The position numbers were made by a program, and so were the translations under genes. From the NCBI RefSeq assembly GCF_016785185.1, contig NZ_JAEKDY010000104.1: a stretch of DNA of 12,393 nucleotides. One strand, 5' to 3'. The notes below the pieces were generated by a model, which saw only the letters and a list, made by a program, of their open reading frames with translations, had not been told where the DNA came from and ran no database searches. Positions 5,853 through 12,393 of the stretch are shown here, piece after piece (positions within the stretch are counted from its first letter, which is position 1; the number at the start of each line of letters is the position of its first letter). The stretch comes from Heyndrickxia sporothermodurans. GTDB lineage: Bacteria > Bacillota > Bacilli > Bacillales > Bacillaceae_C.

Positions 5853-6839
5853 ATGAATCTGAAAAGAAAATATGTATATTTTATCCCATTTTTACTTTTC
5901 ATCTTATTCATATCAACAATTATGAGTGGGTGTAATAAAGGGAATCCAAAGGCAGCTTCTTCTTCAGATGACAAGGTTCTGCGGATCGGTTATCAGAAAA
6001 ATTGTCCTTTAGTTATTCTGAAAGAGCTCGGTACGTTGGAGAAGGAATTAAAATCTCACGGCTATAAGGTAAAGTGGTCTGAATTCCAAGCGGGTCCAGC
6101 ACTACTTGAAGCATTAAGTGCCGGCAGTATTGATTTCGGTAGAACGGGCGATTCACCACCAATTTTTGCACAAGCAGCGGGTTCTACATTACGATATGTT
6201 GCCTCTGGGATCTCTAAATATCAAGGCTCAGGTATTCTAGTCAAAAATGATGGACAAATCAAAAGCTTAGCTGATCTAAAGGGGAAAAAGATTGCATTTG
6301 CAAAGGGTTCCAGCTCCCATTTTTTACTCATTAATGCGTTGAAAAAAGCGAATATATCTATAAACGATATTGAACCCGCCTATTTAGCACCAGGAGATGC
6401 AAGAATAGCTTTCGAACAAAATAAAGTAGACGCTTGGGTTGTTTGGGACCCATTTACGGCAGATGCTGAAAAATTACCTAATACAAAATTTCTAGTGAAT
6501 GGAAAAGGACTTACTTCCGATCGCGATTATTTTGTTGCATCCTCTACGTTTGCGAAGGCCCATCCTGACATTATTAAAGTCGTTTTAAAGGAAGTACAAA
6601 AATCGTCAGACTGGGCGAATAGTCATCAAAAAGAAGCAGCCGAGCTACTTTCAAATCTTCTCGGAATTGAGGAGTCCTCCATGCTCAAGGCGATTGAAAG
6701 AAGAACATACGGTGTTGAAAAAATAACAGATGAAGTAATCAACGAACAGCAACATATCGCTGATACATTTTACGAATTAAAAATTATTCCGAAAAAAGTA
6801 AACATAAAGGAGAATGTCCTCAATTTAAACGAAAACTAG
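5853..6839 (+). CDS. ssuA: Aliphatic sulfonate-type ABC transporter substrate-binding lipoprotein (SsuA)
   Basis: A 328-residue lipoprotein that captures a sulfonate-type sulfur source outside the membrane and delivers it to the permease encoded next. The signal sequence ends in the lipobox M24-S-G-C27. The mature part opens with KVLRIGYQKNCPLVILKE and contains the hallmark block of the SsuA/TauA/nitrate-binding family at about 78-110 (EFQAGPALLEALSAGSIDF, then a TGDSPPIFAQAAG segment), later AWVVWDPFTADAE. The ATG at 5853 follows AAAGGA at 4 nt, slightly close. ssuC begins 20 bp after the stop. Substrate choice (alkanesulfonate, taurine or other) cannot be fixed from sequence; the family assignment is firm. 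Confidence 0.9.
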   Translation: MNLKRKYVYFIPFLLFILFISTIMSGCNKGNPKAASSSDDKVLRIGYQKNCPLVILKELGTLEKELKSHGYKVKWSEFQAGPALLEALSAGSIDFGRTGDSPPIFAQAAGSTLRYVASGISKYQGSGILVKNDGQIKSLADLKGKKIAFAKGSSSHFLLINALKKANISINDIEPAYLAPGDARIAFEQNKVDAWVVWDPFTADAEKLPNTKFLVNGKGLTSDRDYFVASSTFAKAHPDIIKVVLKEVQKSSDWANSHQKEAAELLSNLLGIEESSMLKAIERRTYGVEKITDEVINEQQHIADTFYELKIIPKKVNIKENVLNLNEN

Positions 6840-6859
6840 AAACGAAAGGATGCCTATAC

Positions 6860-7636
6860 GTGAAAACATTCATAAAGAAACTAGTGCCTTGGGGAATTCC
6901 CGTTCTAATCGTTGTATGCTGGCAGTTTTTCACAAAGTTTCACATCTTGTCTACCAACTTTTTACCAGCCCCTTCCGATGTGTTTGTGGCGGCATTTCAT
7001 TTAATCAATAACGGAGAGTTATTTCATAATGTATGGGTTAGTTTATGGAGGGCTTTACTTGGTTTTTTCATTGGTGGAAGTATCGGTTTTATCCTCGGAC
7101 TGTTGAATGGCATCTTTCGAACGTCTGAAACATTATTAGATACTTCGATACAAATGCTGAGGAATATCCCACATCTTGCCCTCGTGCCGTTAGTGATTCT
7201 ATGGTTTGGAATTGAAGAGGAGGCAAAAATATTTCTCGTTGCGACTGGTGTTCTATTCCCTATATATCTTAATACCTATCATGGTATAAAAAATGTCGAT
7301 AAGGGATTAATCGAAATGGGAAAAAGTTATGGACTAAAAGGTTTCCCCCTCTTTGTTCACATCATTTTCCCTGGTGCCCTTTCCTCCATTCTTGTCGGTG
7401 TCCGTTTCTCTTTAGGGATTATGTGGGTGACACTTATTGTAGCAGAAACTATATCTTCTACTTCGGGAATCGGCTATATGGCGATGACCGCAAGAGAATT
7501 TATGCAAATGGATATCATTGTATTAAGCATTCTTCTATATGCCTTATTAGGAAAGGCATCCGATATCATTGCCAAGTTTTTTGAAAAAAAATGGCTTCAA
7601 TGGCATCCAAACTATCAACAAAGGAGGATTGATTAA
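6860..7636 (+). CDS. ssuC: Sulfonate-type ABC transporter permease (SsuC)
   Basis: A 258-residue inner-membrane permease with about six hydrophobic segments. The cytoplasmic EAA loop that contacts the ATPase is visible at about 151-171 (IEMGKSYGLKG, then FVHIIFPGAL). FLPAPSDV at 35-41 and SIQMLRNIPHLALVPLVILW are typical of the SsuC/TauC/NrtB group. The GTG at 6860 has GAAAGGA 9 nt upstream; an ATG at 6850 is in another frame. The TAA stop touches the ssuB ATG, so the genes are translated as one operon with matched subunits. Confidence 0.9.
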   Translation: MKTFIKKLVPWGIPVLIVVCWQFFTKFHILSTNFLPAPSDVFVAAFHLINNGELFHNVWVSLWRALLGFFIGGSIGFILGLLNGIFRTSETLLDTSIQMLRNIPHLALVPLVILWFGIEEEAKIFLVATGVLFPIYLNTYHGIKNVDKGLIEMGKSYGLKGFPLFVHIIFPGALSSILVGVRFSLGIMWVTLIVAETISSTSGIGYMAMTAREFMQMDIIVLSILLYALLGKASDIIAKFFEKKWLQWHPNYQQRRID

Positions 7637-8377
7637 ATGAGAAGCAAAGTCAAAAAAGGTTATTTAAGACTTACACATATTAATAAAAGTTATAAAAATG
7701 TAGCAGTTTTAAAAAATCTTAGTCTCACAATTCAAGAAGGAGAATTTATTGCGATTGTTGGTAAAAGCGGATGTGGAAAAAGCACATTACTTCGTCTCTT
7801 ATCAGGTTTGGAAAAGCCGGATAGTGGAGCTATAGAAATAAGTGGTAATAAACTAGAAAAGTTAAATCACGAGTCTCGATTAATGTTTCAAGACGGTCGC
7901 TTACTCCCTTGGAAAACGGTTGGCGAAAATGTAGCATTAGGTCTCACCCGTGAATCGAGTAAGGAAGTTAAAGAAGTTCTTCGCAGCGTTGATCTTGATA
8001 ACCGGATTCATGAATGGCCTGAAAAACTTTCCGGTGGGCAAAAACAGCGCGTAGCACTCGCACGGGCTCTCATCCATAAACCACGTCTTCTTTTATTAGA
8101 TGAACCATTAGGAGCCCTTGATGCATTGACAAGATTAGATATGCAAGGTCTAATTGAGCAAATTTGGTTACAAAAAAAATTTACTGCACTTTTAGTTACC
8201 CATGATGTGGAAGAAGCGGTTTCGTTAGCAGATCGGGTAATTATTCTTAAGGATGGGAACACATGGAGGAATCGGAATTCTTGCACTTATTATTTCAAAA
8301 TTAAGAAAAATCCCCCCAGGGAAACCATTATTTTTAATAAATGGGGTAATTTTTATCATTATTTCCTATATTATTAG
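7637..8377 (+). CDS. ssuB: Sulfonate-type ABC transporter ATPase (SsuB) with replaced C-terminus
   Basis: The ATPase that would power SsuA-SsuC. All catalytic elements are present: Walker A GKSGCGKST (42-50), Q-loop Q85 in MFQDGRLLPW, signature LSGGQKQR (131-138), Walker B LLLLDEP (151-157), D-loop ALD and H-loop H189. The SsuB/TauB-like sequence stops at about residue 207 (RVIILKDG). The last 39 residues (NTWRNRNSCTYYF and onward) are unrelated and come from an out-of-frame reading of a membrane protein gene fused here. Normal relatives continue for some 40 more residues of their own. AGGAGG stands 9 nt before the ATG. The nucleotide-binding core is complete, so activity is possible but uncertain. 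Confidence 0.85.
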   Translation: MRSKVKKGYLRLTHINKSYKNVAVLKNLSLTIQEGEFIAIVGKSGCGKSTLLRLLSGLEKPDSGAIEISGNKLEKLNHESRLMFQDGRLLPWKTVGENVALGLTRESSKEVKEVLRSVDLDNRIHEWPEKLSGGQKQRVALARALIHKPRLLLLDEPLGALDALTRLDMQGLIEQIWLQKKFTALLVTHDVEEAVSLADRVIILKDGNTWRNRNSCTYYFKIKKNPPRETIIFNKWGNFYHYFLYY

Positions 8378-8504
8378 TTGGCAAATTGTTGTACAAGCCA
8401 TTATTTGTCAATGGTTTTCCACAAAGGTTATTGATTGGATTTTTCATCTCCAAGTTCCACCGAATATCATATCATTTTTGCAGCCACAATATCGAAAAAA
8501 GTAG
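8254..8504 (+). pseudogene. 3' fragment of a YitT/YczE-like membrane protein gene
   Basis: From about 8256 a different frame from ssuB reads GTHGGIGILALIISKLRK, then IPPGKPLFLINGVIFIIISY and FSTKVIDWIFHL, stopping at 8502-8504. The GxxGG-x-x-I-x-ALI-x-K pattern followed by PLGK-like and long hydrophobic stretches resembles the middle and end of the YitT/YyaS/YczE predicted membrane protein group. The N-terminal half is missing: upstream DNA belongs to ssuB. No ribosome binding site of its own is present, and the only ATG (8253) lies inside the ssuB end. It is best read as the distal half of a gene left after a deletion. The family name is from resemblance only. Confidence 0.6.
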
Positions 8505-8535
8505 AAGCAATTGATTTCACACTATTATCTACCTT

Positions 8536-8577
8536 CAACCGGTTGTAAGCTAGTAAAGTTGTTACTTTCCTTTTTAT
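8536..8577 (+). terminator. Weak terminator-like hairpin between convergent genes
   Basis: A loopless palindrome CAACCGGTTG (8536-8545) is followed by a 5-bp hairpin AGTAA/TTACT (8552-8566) and a U-rich stretch (TTCCTTTTTATTTTT). The position between the ssu transcript and the convergent MFS gene fits termination. The stem is short, so confidence is low. Confidence 0.35.
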
Positions 8578-8579
8578 TT

Positions 8580-9784
8580 TTACTTTGCTCCCTCTTTGTT
8601 TGGATGTATGAGTAGTAAAGCTAACAGACCAACAACAAAAGTTAGACTAGCTATTGATAGAAACATACCTAGTTTTGACCACTCCATAAGCCGACTAAAT
8701 ACAGGTGGACCAATAGCAACCCCTAGAAAACGCACAGAACCATACAGTGAAGTGACAAAACCTCTTCTTTGAGCACCTACTGCATTTGTAATTAAGCTAT
8801 TTATACATGGGAGCACAAATCCTGTACCTAAGCTGCTTAATGCAAGAATGGAAATAAAGAGAACCAATGGTTTAATAAAAGTTAAAAGTCCATAAGATAT
8901 CGTCATAAATAAAAATCCTAAAACAATTAACTTTTTCATTATCGGCTGGTTTTTCCCTATTTTACTACCTGTAACATAAGACGTTGTACACATAACCAAT
9001 AAAGGAATAGCTAGTATTAATCCCTTTATTACACCATTAATATGATGCTGTTTTTCTAAAACATCAGATAAATAAAATAAAATTCCAAATAATGTGAATA
9101 GGCAAGTTGCCCCTGCTAAATAGGTTGTAAATAGCCAGCGTCCTTCCTCTTTATAAACGGAAAGCAGACCTTTTACATATTTTCCAAATGGAGGCGGGGC
9201 CTTTTTCTTTGATTTCTCTTTAATAAATATCCACGTTAAAAGGATCGAAATGACACAAATAGCGGGAAAAGCAAAAAATACTCCGTACCACGCTAAAATA
9301 GCAATTAACGAACCTAATATGGTGATAGCACCTTCCCAAATCCGTTTGAAGCTTCTATTAGCCCTAATACTCGACTTTCTTGTGCACCTTTAAAGAGATC
9401 CCCTGCAAGTGCCATAGCAATCGGTGCTGTTCCTGCTGCACCAATCCCTTGTAAACTTCGGCCGATTAATATCCATACAAATGCATGTGAAAACCATGCA
9501 GATGCAAAACCGGCTAATAATCCGCCGATTCCGTATAGAAATAATGCAGGGACAATAATAACTTTCCTGGAAAATCGATCTGATAGGTACCCTAGTATTG
9601 GGATAAAAATAGCCGCAACGATTGAAAATACGGTAATCGTTAAACTTACCTGTAATTGTGATAGGTGGAGCTCCGATTTCATTTTTGGCAAAATCGGTAC
9701 AAGCATGGAGTTTCCTAATGTCATAATTAATGGAATCGATCCAATTGCTATTACCGTTAAATTTGATGGTTTTTTCTCAGACAT
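8580..9784 (-). pseudogene. MFS multidrug-efflux-type transporter, single frameshift
   Basis: A major facilitator of about 401 residues (normal length), interrupted by one frameshift near 9320. Before it the protein reads normally: motif A GYLSDRFSRK and the proton-antiporter-like GRSLQGIGAAGTAPIAMALA block, ending LIEASNGFGKVLSP. It then stops at 9314 in the original frame. Dropping one base restores ILGSLIAILAW and a frame open to 8580, ending LLIHPNKEGAK. The site reads CCATATTA where CCAATATTA would keep the frame. The start chosen is ATG 9784 with GGAAGGAAGA 6 nt upstream, rather than TTG 9802, which lies in that site. The block style recalls Bacillus DHA1 drug exporters of the YfmO/YitG group. 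One lesion only, so recent decay or a sequencing error. Confidence 0.8.
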
Positions 9785-9880
9785 GACAACTCTTCCTTCC
9801 AAAAAGCTTTACATGTCTTAGAATCTCCATCCGCTTGCATATTTATCAAACCTATATTTTACAAAAAACGAATTTGACCA

Positions 9881-10090
9881 TTAAATATATTTGTTAATGA
9901 TTTTTCCCTTTCCTGTAAGGTCAGCTATCGTTTTTTGAACTAAATTATTTTTAGTTTGTGATTCTTTTTGGTTTGGTGGGTTTGAAATCTTTGAGGTATG
10001 ATGTAACTTGATATAGTCTTTCGGTTTCTGATACATACGGATTTTGTATTGAGTATAAGCTTCATGAACTAATGGTAAACGATATCCCAT
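9881..10090 (-). CDS. Small 69-residue protein of unknown function
   Basis: AGGAGG stands 6 nt before the ATG, a strong sign that this short frame is a gene. The product opens MGYRLPLVHEAYTQYKIRMY and ends DLTGKGKIINKYI, with a polar, lysine-rich middle; there is no signal peptide or membrane segment. The MGYR-P-Y-QY opening and a short G-K-G ending recall small conserved Bacillaceae proteins, but I cannot name one. It follows spoVIF on the same strand after that gene's terminator, so it probably has its own promoter; none is clear. A sporulation role is only suggested by position. Confidence 0.7.
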   Translation of the reverse strand: MGYRLPLVHEAYTQYKIRMYQKPKDYIKLHHTSKISNPPNQKESQTKNNLVQKTIADLTGKGKIINKYI

Positions 10091-10138
10091 GACAATCCTC
10101 CTTCATCATGTATCCATCTTTACCCTAAAACATTCTAT

Positions 10139-10178
10139 AAAAACATACGAAAGACCTGCATAAAAAATGCAAGCCCTT
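10139..10178 (-). terminator. Terminator after spoVIF
   Basis: On the minus strand AAGGGCTTGCAT (10167-10178) pairs with ATGCAGGTCTTT (10150-10161) using three G-U pairs. The pairs are wobbles only on this strand and mismatches on the other, which supports a minus-strand RNA hairpin. A GUUUUU stretch follows about 6 nt further on. It lies 7 bp past the spoVIF stop. Confidence 0.55.
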
Positions 10179-10184
10179 CTGAAA

Positions 10185-10442
10185 TTATTTTTTATTGTTA
10201 ATCATTTTTGAGATCGTATTCATATCAATGTTTTTGCCATCTTTGACAATAGAATTGACCATTTTATCTTCCATTTCTTTTGAAACGGGTTTATTTGCAA
10301 TTTGTGAAACCCTTTGAATGATGCCACGAACCGTTTTTTCATCTTTAAAATTTGCGTTTTGTAAAGAATTGGCCAATTCAAAGATTTCTTTCATATTCAC
10401 ACCCGTTTTTTTCTCAATATTTTTAAAAAAATTATTTTCCAT
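10185..10442 (-). CDS. spoVIF: Stage VI sporulation protein F (SpoVIF, YjcC)
   Basis: An 85-residue protein matching Bacillus SpoVIF across its length: MENNFFKNIEKKTGV, EIFELANSLQNANFKDEKTVR, VSQIANKPVSKEMEDK and a DMNTISKMI ending. In B. subtilis the protein is made late in the mother cell and is needed for normal spore coat assembly and resistance. The ATG at 10442 is preferred over an in-frame TTG at 10466, because the TTG version would place the GGGAGGG ribosome binding site inside the coding region. Its sigma-K-like promoter at 10473-10501 agrees with late expression. The product is small, soluble and charged, with no membrane segment. Confidence 0.95.
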   Translation of the reverse strand: MENNFFKNIEKKTGVNMKEIFELANSLQNANFKDEKTVRGIIQRVSQIANKPVSKEMEDKMVNSIVKDGKNIDMNTISKMINNKK

Positions 10443-10472
10443 ACTTTTTCTCGCCCTCCCTTTCAACTACAT

Positions 10473-10501
10473 TATGTTATGAAAGAAGGATTAAAAAGGT
10501 G
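10473..10501 (-). promoter_or_regulatory. Sigma-K-like promoter of spoVIF
   Basis: On the minus strand the -10 box CATAACATA (10473-10481) fits CATAnnnTA exactly, and CACC (10498-10501) supplies the -35 AC with 17 nt between the C and CATA. The -10 box ends 30 bp before the spoVIF ATG. The same spacing recurs in front of yjcZ. Confidence 0.65.
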
Positions 10502-10554
10502 AAAGACAATAGCGGACGAGATTAAAAACAACGATTGTCATTACCTTTATGTAC

Positions 10555-10601
10555 AAAAAAATAAGATGAAGTAAAACAATTTGTTTTACCCCATCCTTAT
10601 T
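10555..10601 (-). terminator. Strong terminator after yjcZ
   Basis: On the minus strand an approximately 18-bp stem (AATAAGGATGGGGTAAAAC with GTTTTACTTCATCTTATT, one bulged G and G-U pairs, loop AAATT) is followed directly by seven U (10555-10561). It lies 11 bp past the yjcZ stop and ends that single-gene unit before spoVIF. Confidence 0.85.
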
Positions 10602-10612
10602 CTAATTTTATA

Positions 10613-10759
10613 TTAGCAAAAGCTTGCTCCTACGATAATTAACAAAATAAATAACACTACAATCAATACAAATGTGCTTCCGCCGCCAAATCCACCGGCG
10701 TAGCCATATCCGCCATAACCACAGCCGCCTACACAACCGTATCCGCCGTATCCGAACAT
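10613..10759 (-). CDS. yjcZ: YjcZ-family small sporulation protein
   Basis: A 48-residue ORF, easily missed by length cut-offs. It begins MFGYGGYGCVGG and has a Gly/Tyr/Cys-rich N-terminal half, a GGGSTFVL link, then one hydrophobic helix (VLIVVLFILLIIVG) and the ending ASFC. This Gly-Tyr head plus single membrane helix defines the YjcZ/YrpE-like tiny spore proteins of Bacillus. GAGGTGA precedes the ATG at about 7 nt. A sigma-K-like promoter stands 33 bp upstream and a strong terminator follows, so it is a late mother-cell gene with its own transcript. The biochemical role is not known. Confidence 0.92.
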   Translation of the reverse strand: MFGYGGYGCVGGCGYGGYGYAGGFGGGSTFVLIVVLFILLIIVGASFC

Positions 10760-10791
10760 TTACTCTCACCTCACTTATCTGTTTTCACTAA

Positions 10792-10819
10792 TAGAATATG
10801 TTAGGTGTGATAAATGTGT
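10792..10819 (-). promoter_or_regulatory. Sigma-K-like promoter of yjcZ
   Basis: On the minus strand the -10 box CATATTCTA (10792-10800) matches CATAnnnTA and ACAC (10816-10819) gives the -35 AC, with 17 nt between the AC and CATA, as in front of spoVIF. The element lies between the spoVAEb terminator and the yjcZ start. Confidence 0.7.
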
Positions 10820-10828
10820 ATGGGCACT

Positions 10829-10851
10829 AAAAAAGAAAAGGGTTATCCTTT
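10829..10851 (-). terminator. Terminator overlapping the end of spoVAEb
   Basis: On the minus strand AAAGG (10847-10851) pairs with CCTTT (10837-10841), then a C and six U follow. The left arm lies in the last two codons and the stop codon sits in the loop. The stem is short, but the U-run and position are good. Confidence 0.55.
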
Positions 10852-11199
10852 CGGTTTAAATATCAATGCACCAATAAATCCAAAAATGATGGCAGCGGAA
10901 ATTCCCGATGAAGTAACCTCAAACATACCGGTTAACACTCCGACAATCCCGTGTTTATTTGCTTCATTCATTGCACCTTCGACAAGTGAATTCCCAAAGC
11001 TCGTAATTGGAATCGTTGCACCCGCTCCTGCAAAATCAATTAATGGTTCATACAACCCAAAACCCGATAAAACAGCTCCGATAACTACCATTAAACTTAA
11101 TGTATGACCCGGAGTTAATTTGGCAACATCAAATAATAATTGACCGATTAAACAAATGATCCCTCCAATAATAAATGCCCAAAAAAACATTGCTAACAT
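10843..11199 (-). CDS. spoVAEb: Stage V sporulation protein AE (SpoVAEb)
   Basis: A 118-residue integral membrane protein of the SpoVA complex, which moves calcium-dipicolinate into the developing spore and out during germination. Hydrophobic segments alternate with the family block LTPGHTLSLMVV, FAGAGATIPITSFGNSLVEG and a C-terminal SAAIIFGFIGALIFKPKG. The ATG at 11199 is chosen over the in-frame TTG at 11223 because AAAGGCGG lies 8 nt before the ATG and no site precedes the TTG. Length agrees with the family. It follows spoVAD by 27 bp on the same strand, so both are in one operon. Confidence 0.92.
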   Translation of the reverse strand: MLAMFFWAFIIGGIICLIGQLLFDVAKLTPGHTLSLMVVIGAVLSGFGLYEPLIDFAGAGATIPITSFGNSLVEGAMNEANKHGIVGVLTGMFEVTSSGISAAIIFGFIGALIFKPKG

Positions 11200-11226
11200 G
11201 TTAAATACCGCCTTTCTATTCAATAT

Positions 11227-12243
11227 TTACATATACTCAATGGAAACCGCATGAGCGATACAAGGGATTGTTTCCTTTTGTTGAAAAGACAATGGGGAAA
11301 GTAATGCACCAGTGGCGACAACTAAAATTCGTTTGTACACACCTTTTTTCATTTGATTTAATAAATGCCCATATAATACAGTTGCAGAACAGGCAGGTCC
11401 ACTTGCGCCGGACTGTACTGGCTGGTCTTTTTTATAAATTAATAACCCACAGTCATTAAACTTATCTTCATTAATTTTAAGTCCCTTTTGCTGAAATAAA
11501 TCTAAGGCAATATTCCGACCAATAGTTGCCAAATCCCCTGTAACGATAAGATCGTAATAAGAAGGATCAATTTGCAAATCTTGAAAATGTCTTTCGATTG
11601 TATCAACCGCTGCAGGAGCCATCGCCCCACCCATGTTAAAGGGATCAGAAATACCGAGATCAATTACTTTTCCAATCGTTGCAGATGTAACCCTCGGATG
11701 TGGTTTTGTTTCATTTATACCGGATGAGACTAATGCAAATCCTGCACCCGTTACTGTCCATTGGGCAGTTGGAGGCTTTTGTCCGCCATATTCAGTTGGA
11801 TATCGAAATTGTTTTTCCGCTGATGCATTATGACTCGACGCTCCTGTAATGATTTTTTCTGCCCCTTGATAATTAATAATAAATGAAGCAAGTGCAAGTC
11901 CTTCCATAGAGGTTGCACATGCGCTAAATAAGCCAAGATTGGCAATTTGATTAGTTCTAGCAGCAAAGCTTGACGGTGTAATTTGATTAATTAAATCACC
12001 TGCTAAGAAAAATTGAATTTTTTCTTCCTTTAGTCCTGTTTTCTTTAAAATAATGTCCACTGCATCTTCTATCAATACTCTTTGCGCTTTTTCATATGAA
12101 TCTTGCCCCATCCAAAGATTGTCATGTAACTTATCAAAATCATCTGCAAGATTTCCATTTTTCTCAAATGGGCCGCCAACAACCCCTGTTGAAGAAATAA
12201 CCGGATGATTGGCAAATACCCACGTTTGTGAGCCCTTTAACAT
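11227..12243 (-). CDS. spoVAD: Stage V sporulation protein AD (SpoVAD), dipicolinate-binding
   Basis: A 338-residue thiolase-fold protein, exactly the length of B. subtilis SpoVAD. In Bacillus it sits at the spore inner membrane and binds dipicolinic acid for the SpoVA channel. Family marks include the opening LKGSQTWVFANHPVISSTG, FSACATSMEGLALAS around the thiolase-like cysteine, DPFNMGGAMAPAA and GASGPACSATVLYGHLL near the end. The ATG at 12243 has GGGGGGAT 5 nt before it; an in-frame ATG at 12258 has no site. spoVAEb follows. spoVAC, which normally lies directly upstream with a short gap, is not found in the 135 bp available. Confidence 0.95.
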   Translation of the reverse strand: MLKGSQTWVFANHPVISSTGVVGGPFEKNGNLADDFDKLHDNLWMGQDSYEKAQRVLIEDAVDIILKKTGLKEEKIQFFLAGDLINQITPSSFAARTNQIANLGLFSACATSMEGLALASFIINYQGAEKIITGASSHNASAEKQFRYPTEYGGQKPPTAQWTVTGAGFALVSSGINETKPHPRVTSATIGKVIDLGISDPFNMGGAMAPAAVDTIERHFQDLQIDPSYYDLIVTGDLATIGRNIALDLFQQKGLKINEDKFNDCGLLIYKKDQPVQSGASGPACSATVLYGHLLNQMKKGVYKRILVVATGALLSPLSFQQKETIPCIAHAVSIEYM

Positions 12244-12349
12244 TACAATCCCCCCCATTGAATAAGGCGTATTGTAAAAACTTTTATATTAAACAGGCTA
12301 TAAAATACCTTGATAGAGGGATTTTTGAGCAAAAAAATTGCCACCCCCT

Positions 12350-12392
12350 GAATTTTAGGAAATAGTGAGGTTACCACACAACACTAAAATTC
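12350..12392. repeat. Nested dyad upstream of spoVAD
   Basis: GAATTTTAG (12350-12358) and CTAAAATTC (12384-12392) are perfect 9-base reverse complements. Nearly concentric inside them lies a second dyad, GTGAGGTTACCACAC (12365-12379), of form GTGnGGTnACCnCAC. The element ends 1 base from the window edge. It could be an operator, an RNA hairpin or the end of an insertion element; nothing in the window decides. Confidence 0.5.
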
Positions 12393-12393
12393 C

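Noticed and set aside
8536..8545. CAACCGGTTG palindrome as an operator
   Set aside because: It lies between two convergent gene ends, where no promoter is expected; a part of the terminator region is simpler.
10680..10760. GC-rich CCGCC-type short repeats considered as a repeat array or CRISPR-like element
   Set aside because: They are the Gly/Tyr codons of the yjcZ coding sequence; spacing is set by the protein and no spacer structure exists.
10814..11107. Plus-strand 97-residue frame antisense to spoVAEb
   Set aside because: Proline-rich reading of the complement of a conserved membrane protein gene; no start signal.

Overview
The window looks like chromosomal DNA of an endospore-forming member of the Bacillaceae. 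It is AT-rich, with strong AGGAGG-type ribosome binding sites and frequent ATG, GTG and TTG starts. It carries spoVAD and spoVAEb, spoVIF (yjcC) and a yjcZ-type small protein, all specific to spore-forming Firmicutes. The yjcH-yjcG-yjcF trio is also typical of Bacillus. The genus cannot be fixed from the sequence alone.

Left part (1 to about 2.05 kb): the far left edge holds at most the tail of a gene. A minus-strand RimJ/RimL-type GNAT acetyltransferase and a minus-strand secreted protein of a Bacillus-specific two-part architecture follow, separated by AT-rich spacers.

Decayed stretch (about 2.27 to 3.2 kb): three damaged genes lie beside a tRNA-Val(GAC) gene. They are an XRE-type repressor with two frameshifts and a nonsense codon, a short lipoprotein-like ORF with a probable frameshift, and the N-terminal domain of a tyrosine recombinase run into a short Mrr-nuclease-like fragment. 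A repressor, a recombinase fragment and a tRNA close together suggest the remains of an integrated element.

Housekeeping block (3.49 to 5.71 kb, plus strand): YjcH-type esterase, YjcG-type 2H phosphoesterase, YjcF-type acetyltransferase with a clear terminator, then an unrecognised 125-residue protein with its own terminator.

Sulfonate-type ABC transporter (5.85 to 8.5 kb, plus strand): lipoprotein SsuA, permease SsuC and ATPase SsuB are tightly spaced. The ATPase keeps all catalytic motifs, but its C-terminus is replaced by a junction into the 3' part of an unrelated YitT-like membrane protein gene. No ssuD monooxygenase follows. The next gene, a minus-strand drug-efflux MFS transporter, is broken by one single-base deletion.

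Spore block (9.88 kb to the right edge, minus strand): spoVAD-spoVAEb, yjcZ, spoVIF and a conserved-looking 69-residue ORF. yjcZ and spoVIF each have a sigma-K-like promoter with the same 17-base gap between the -35 AC and the -10 CATAnnnTA, which fits late mother-cell expression. spoVAC, the usual upstream partner of spoVAD, is absent from the visible DNA; a nested dyad sits there instead.

I found no convincing new multi-gene system. The strongest leads are the tRNA-Val-linked remnant with its chimeric recombinase ORF, the ssuB deletion fusion, the hairpin covering the recombinase start region, and spoVAD without spoVAC.
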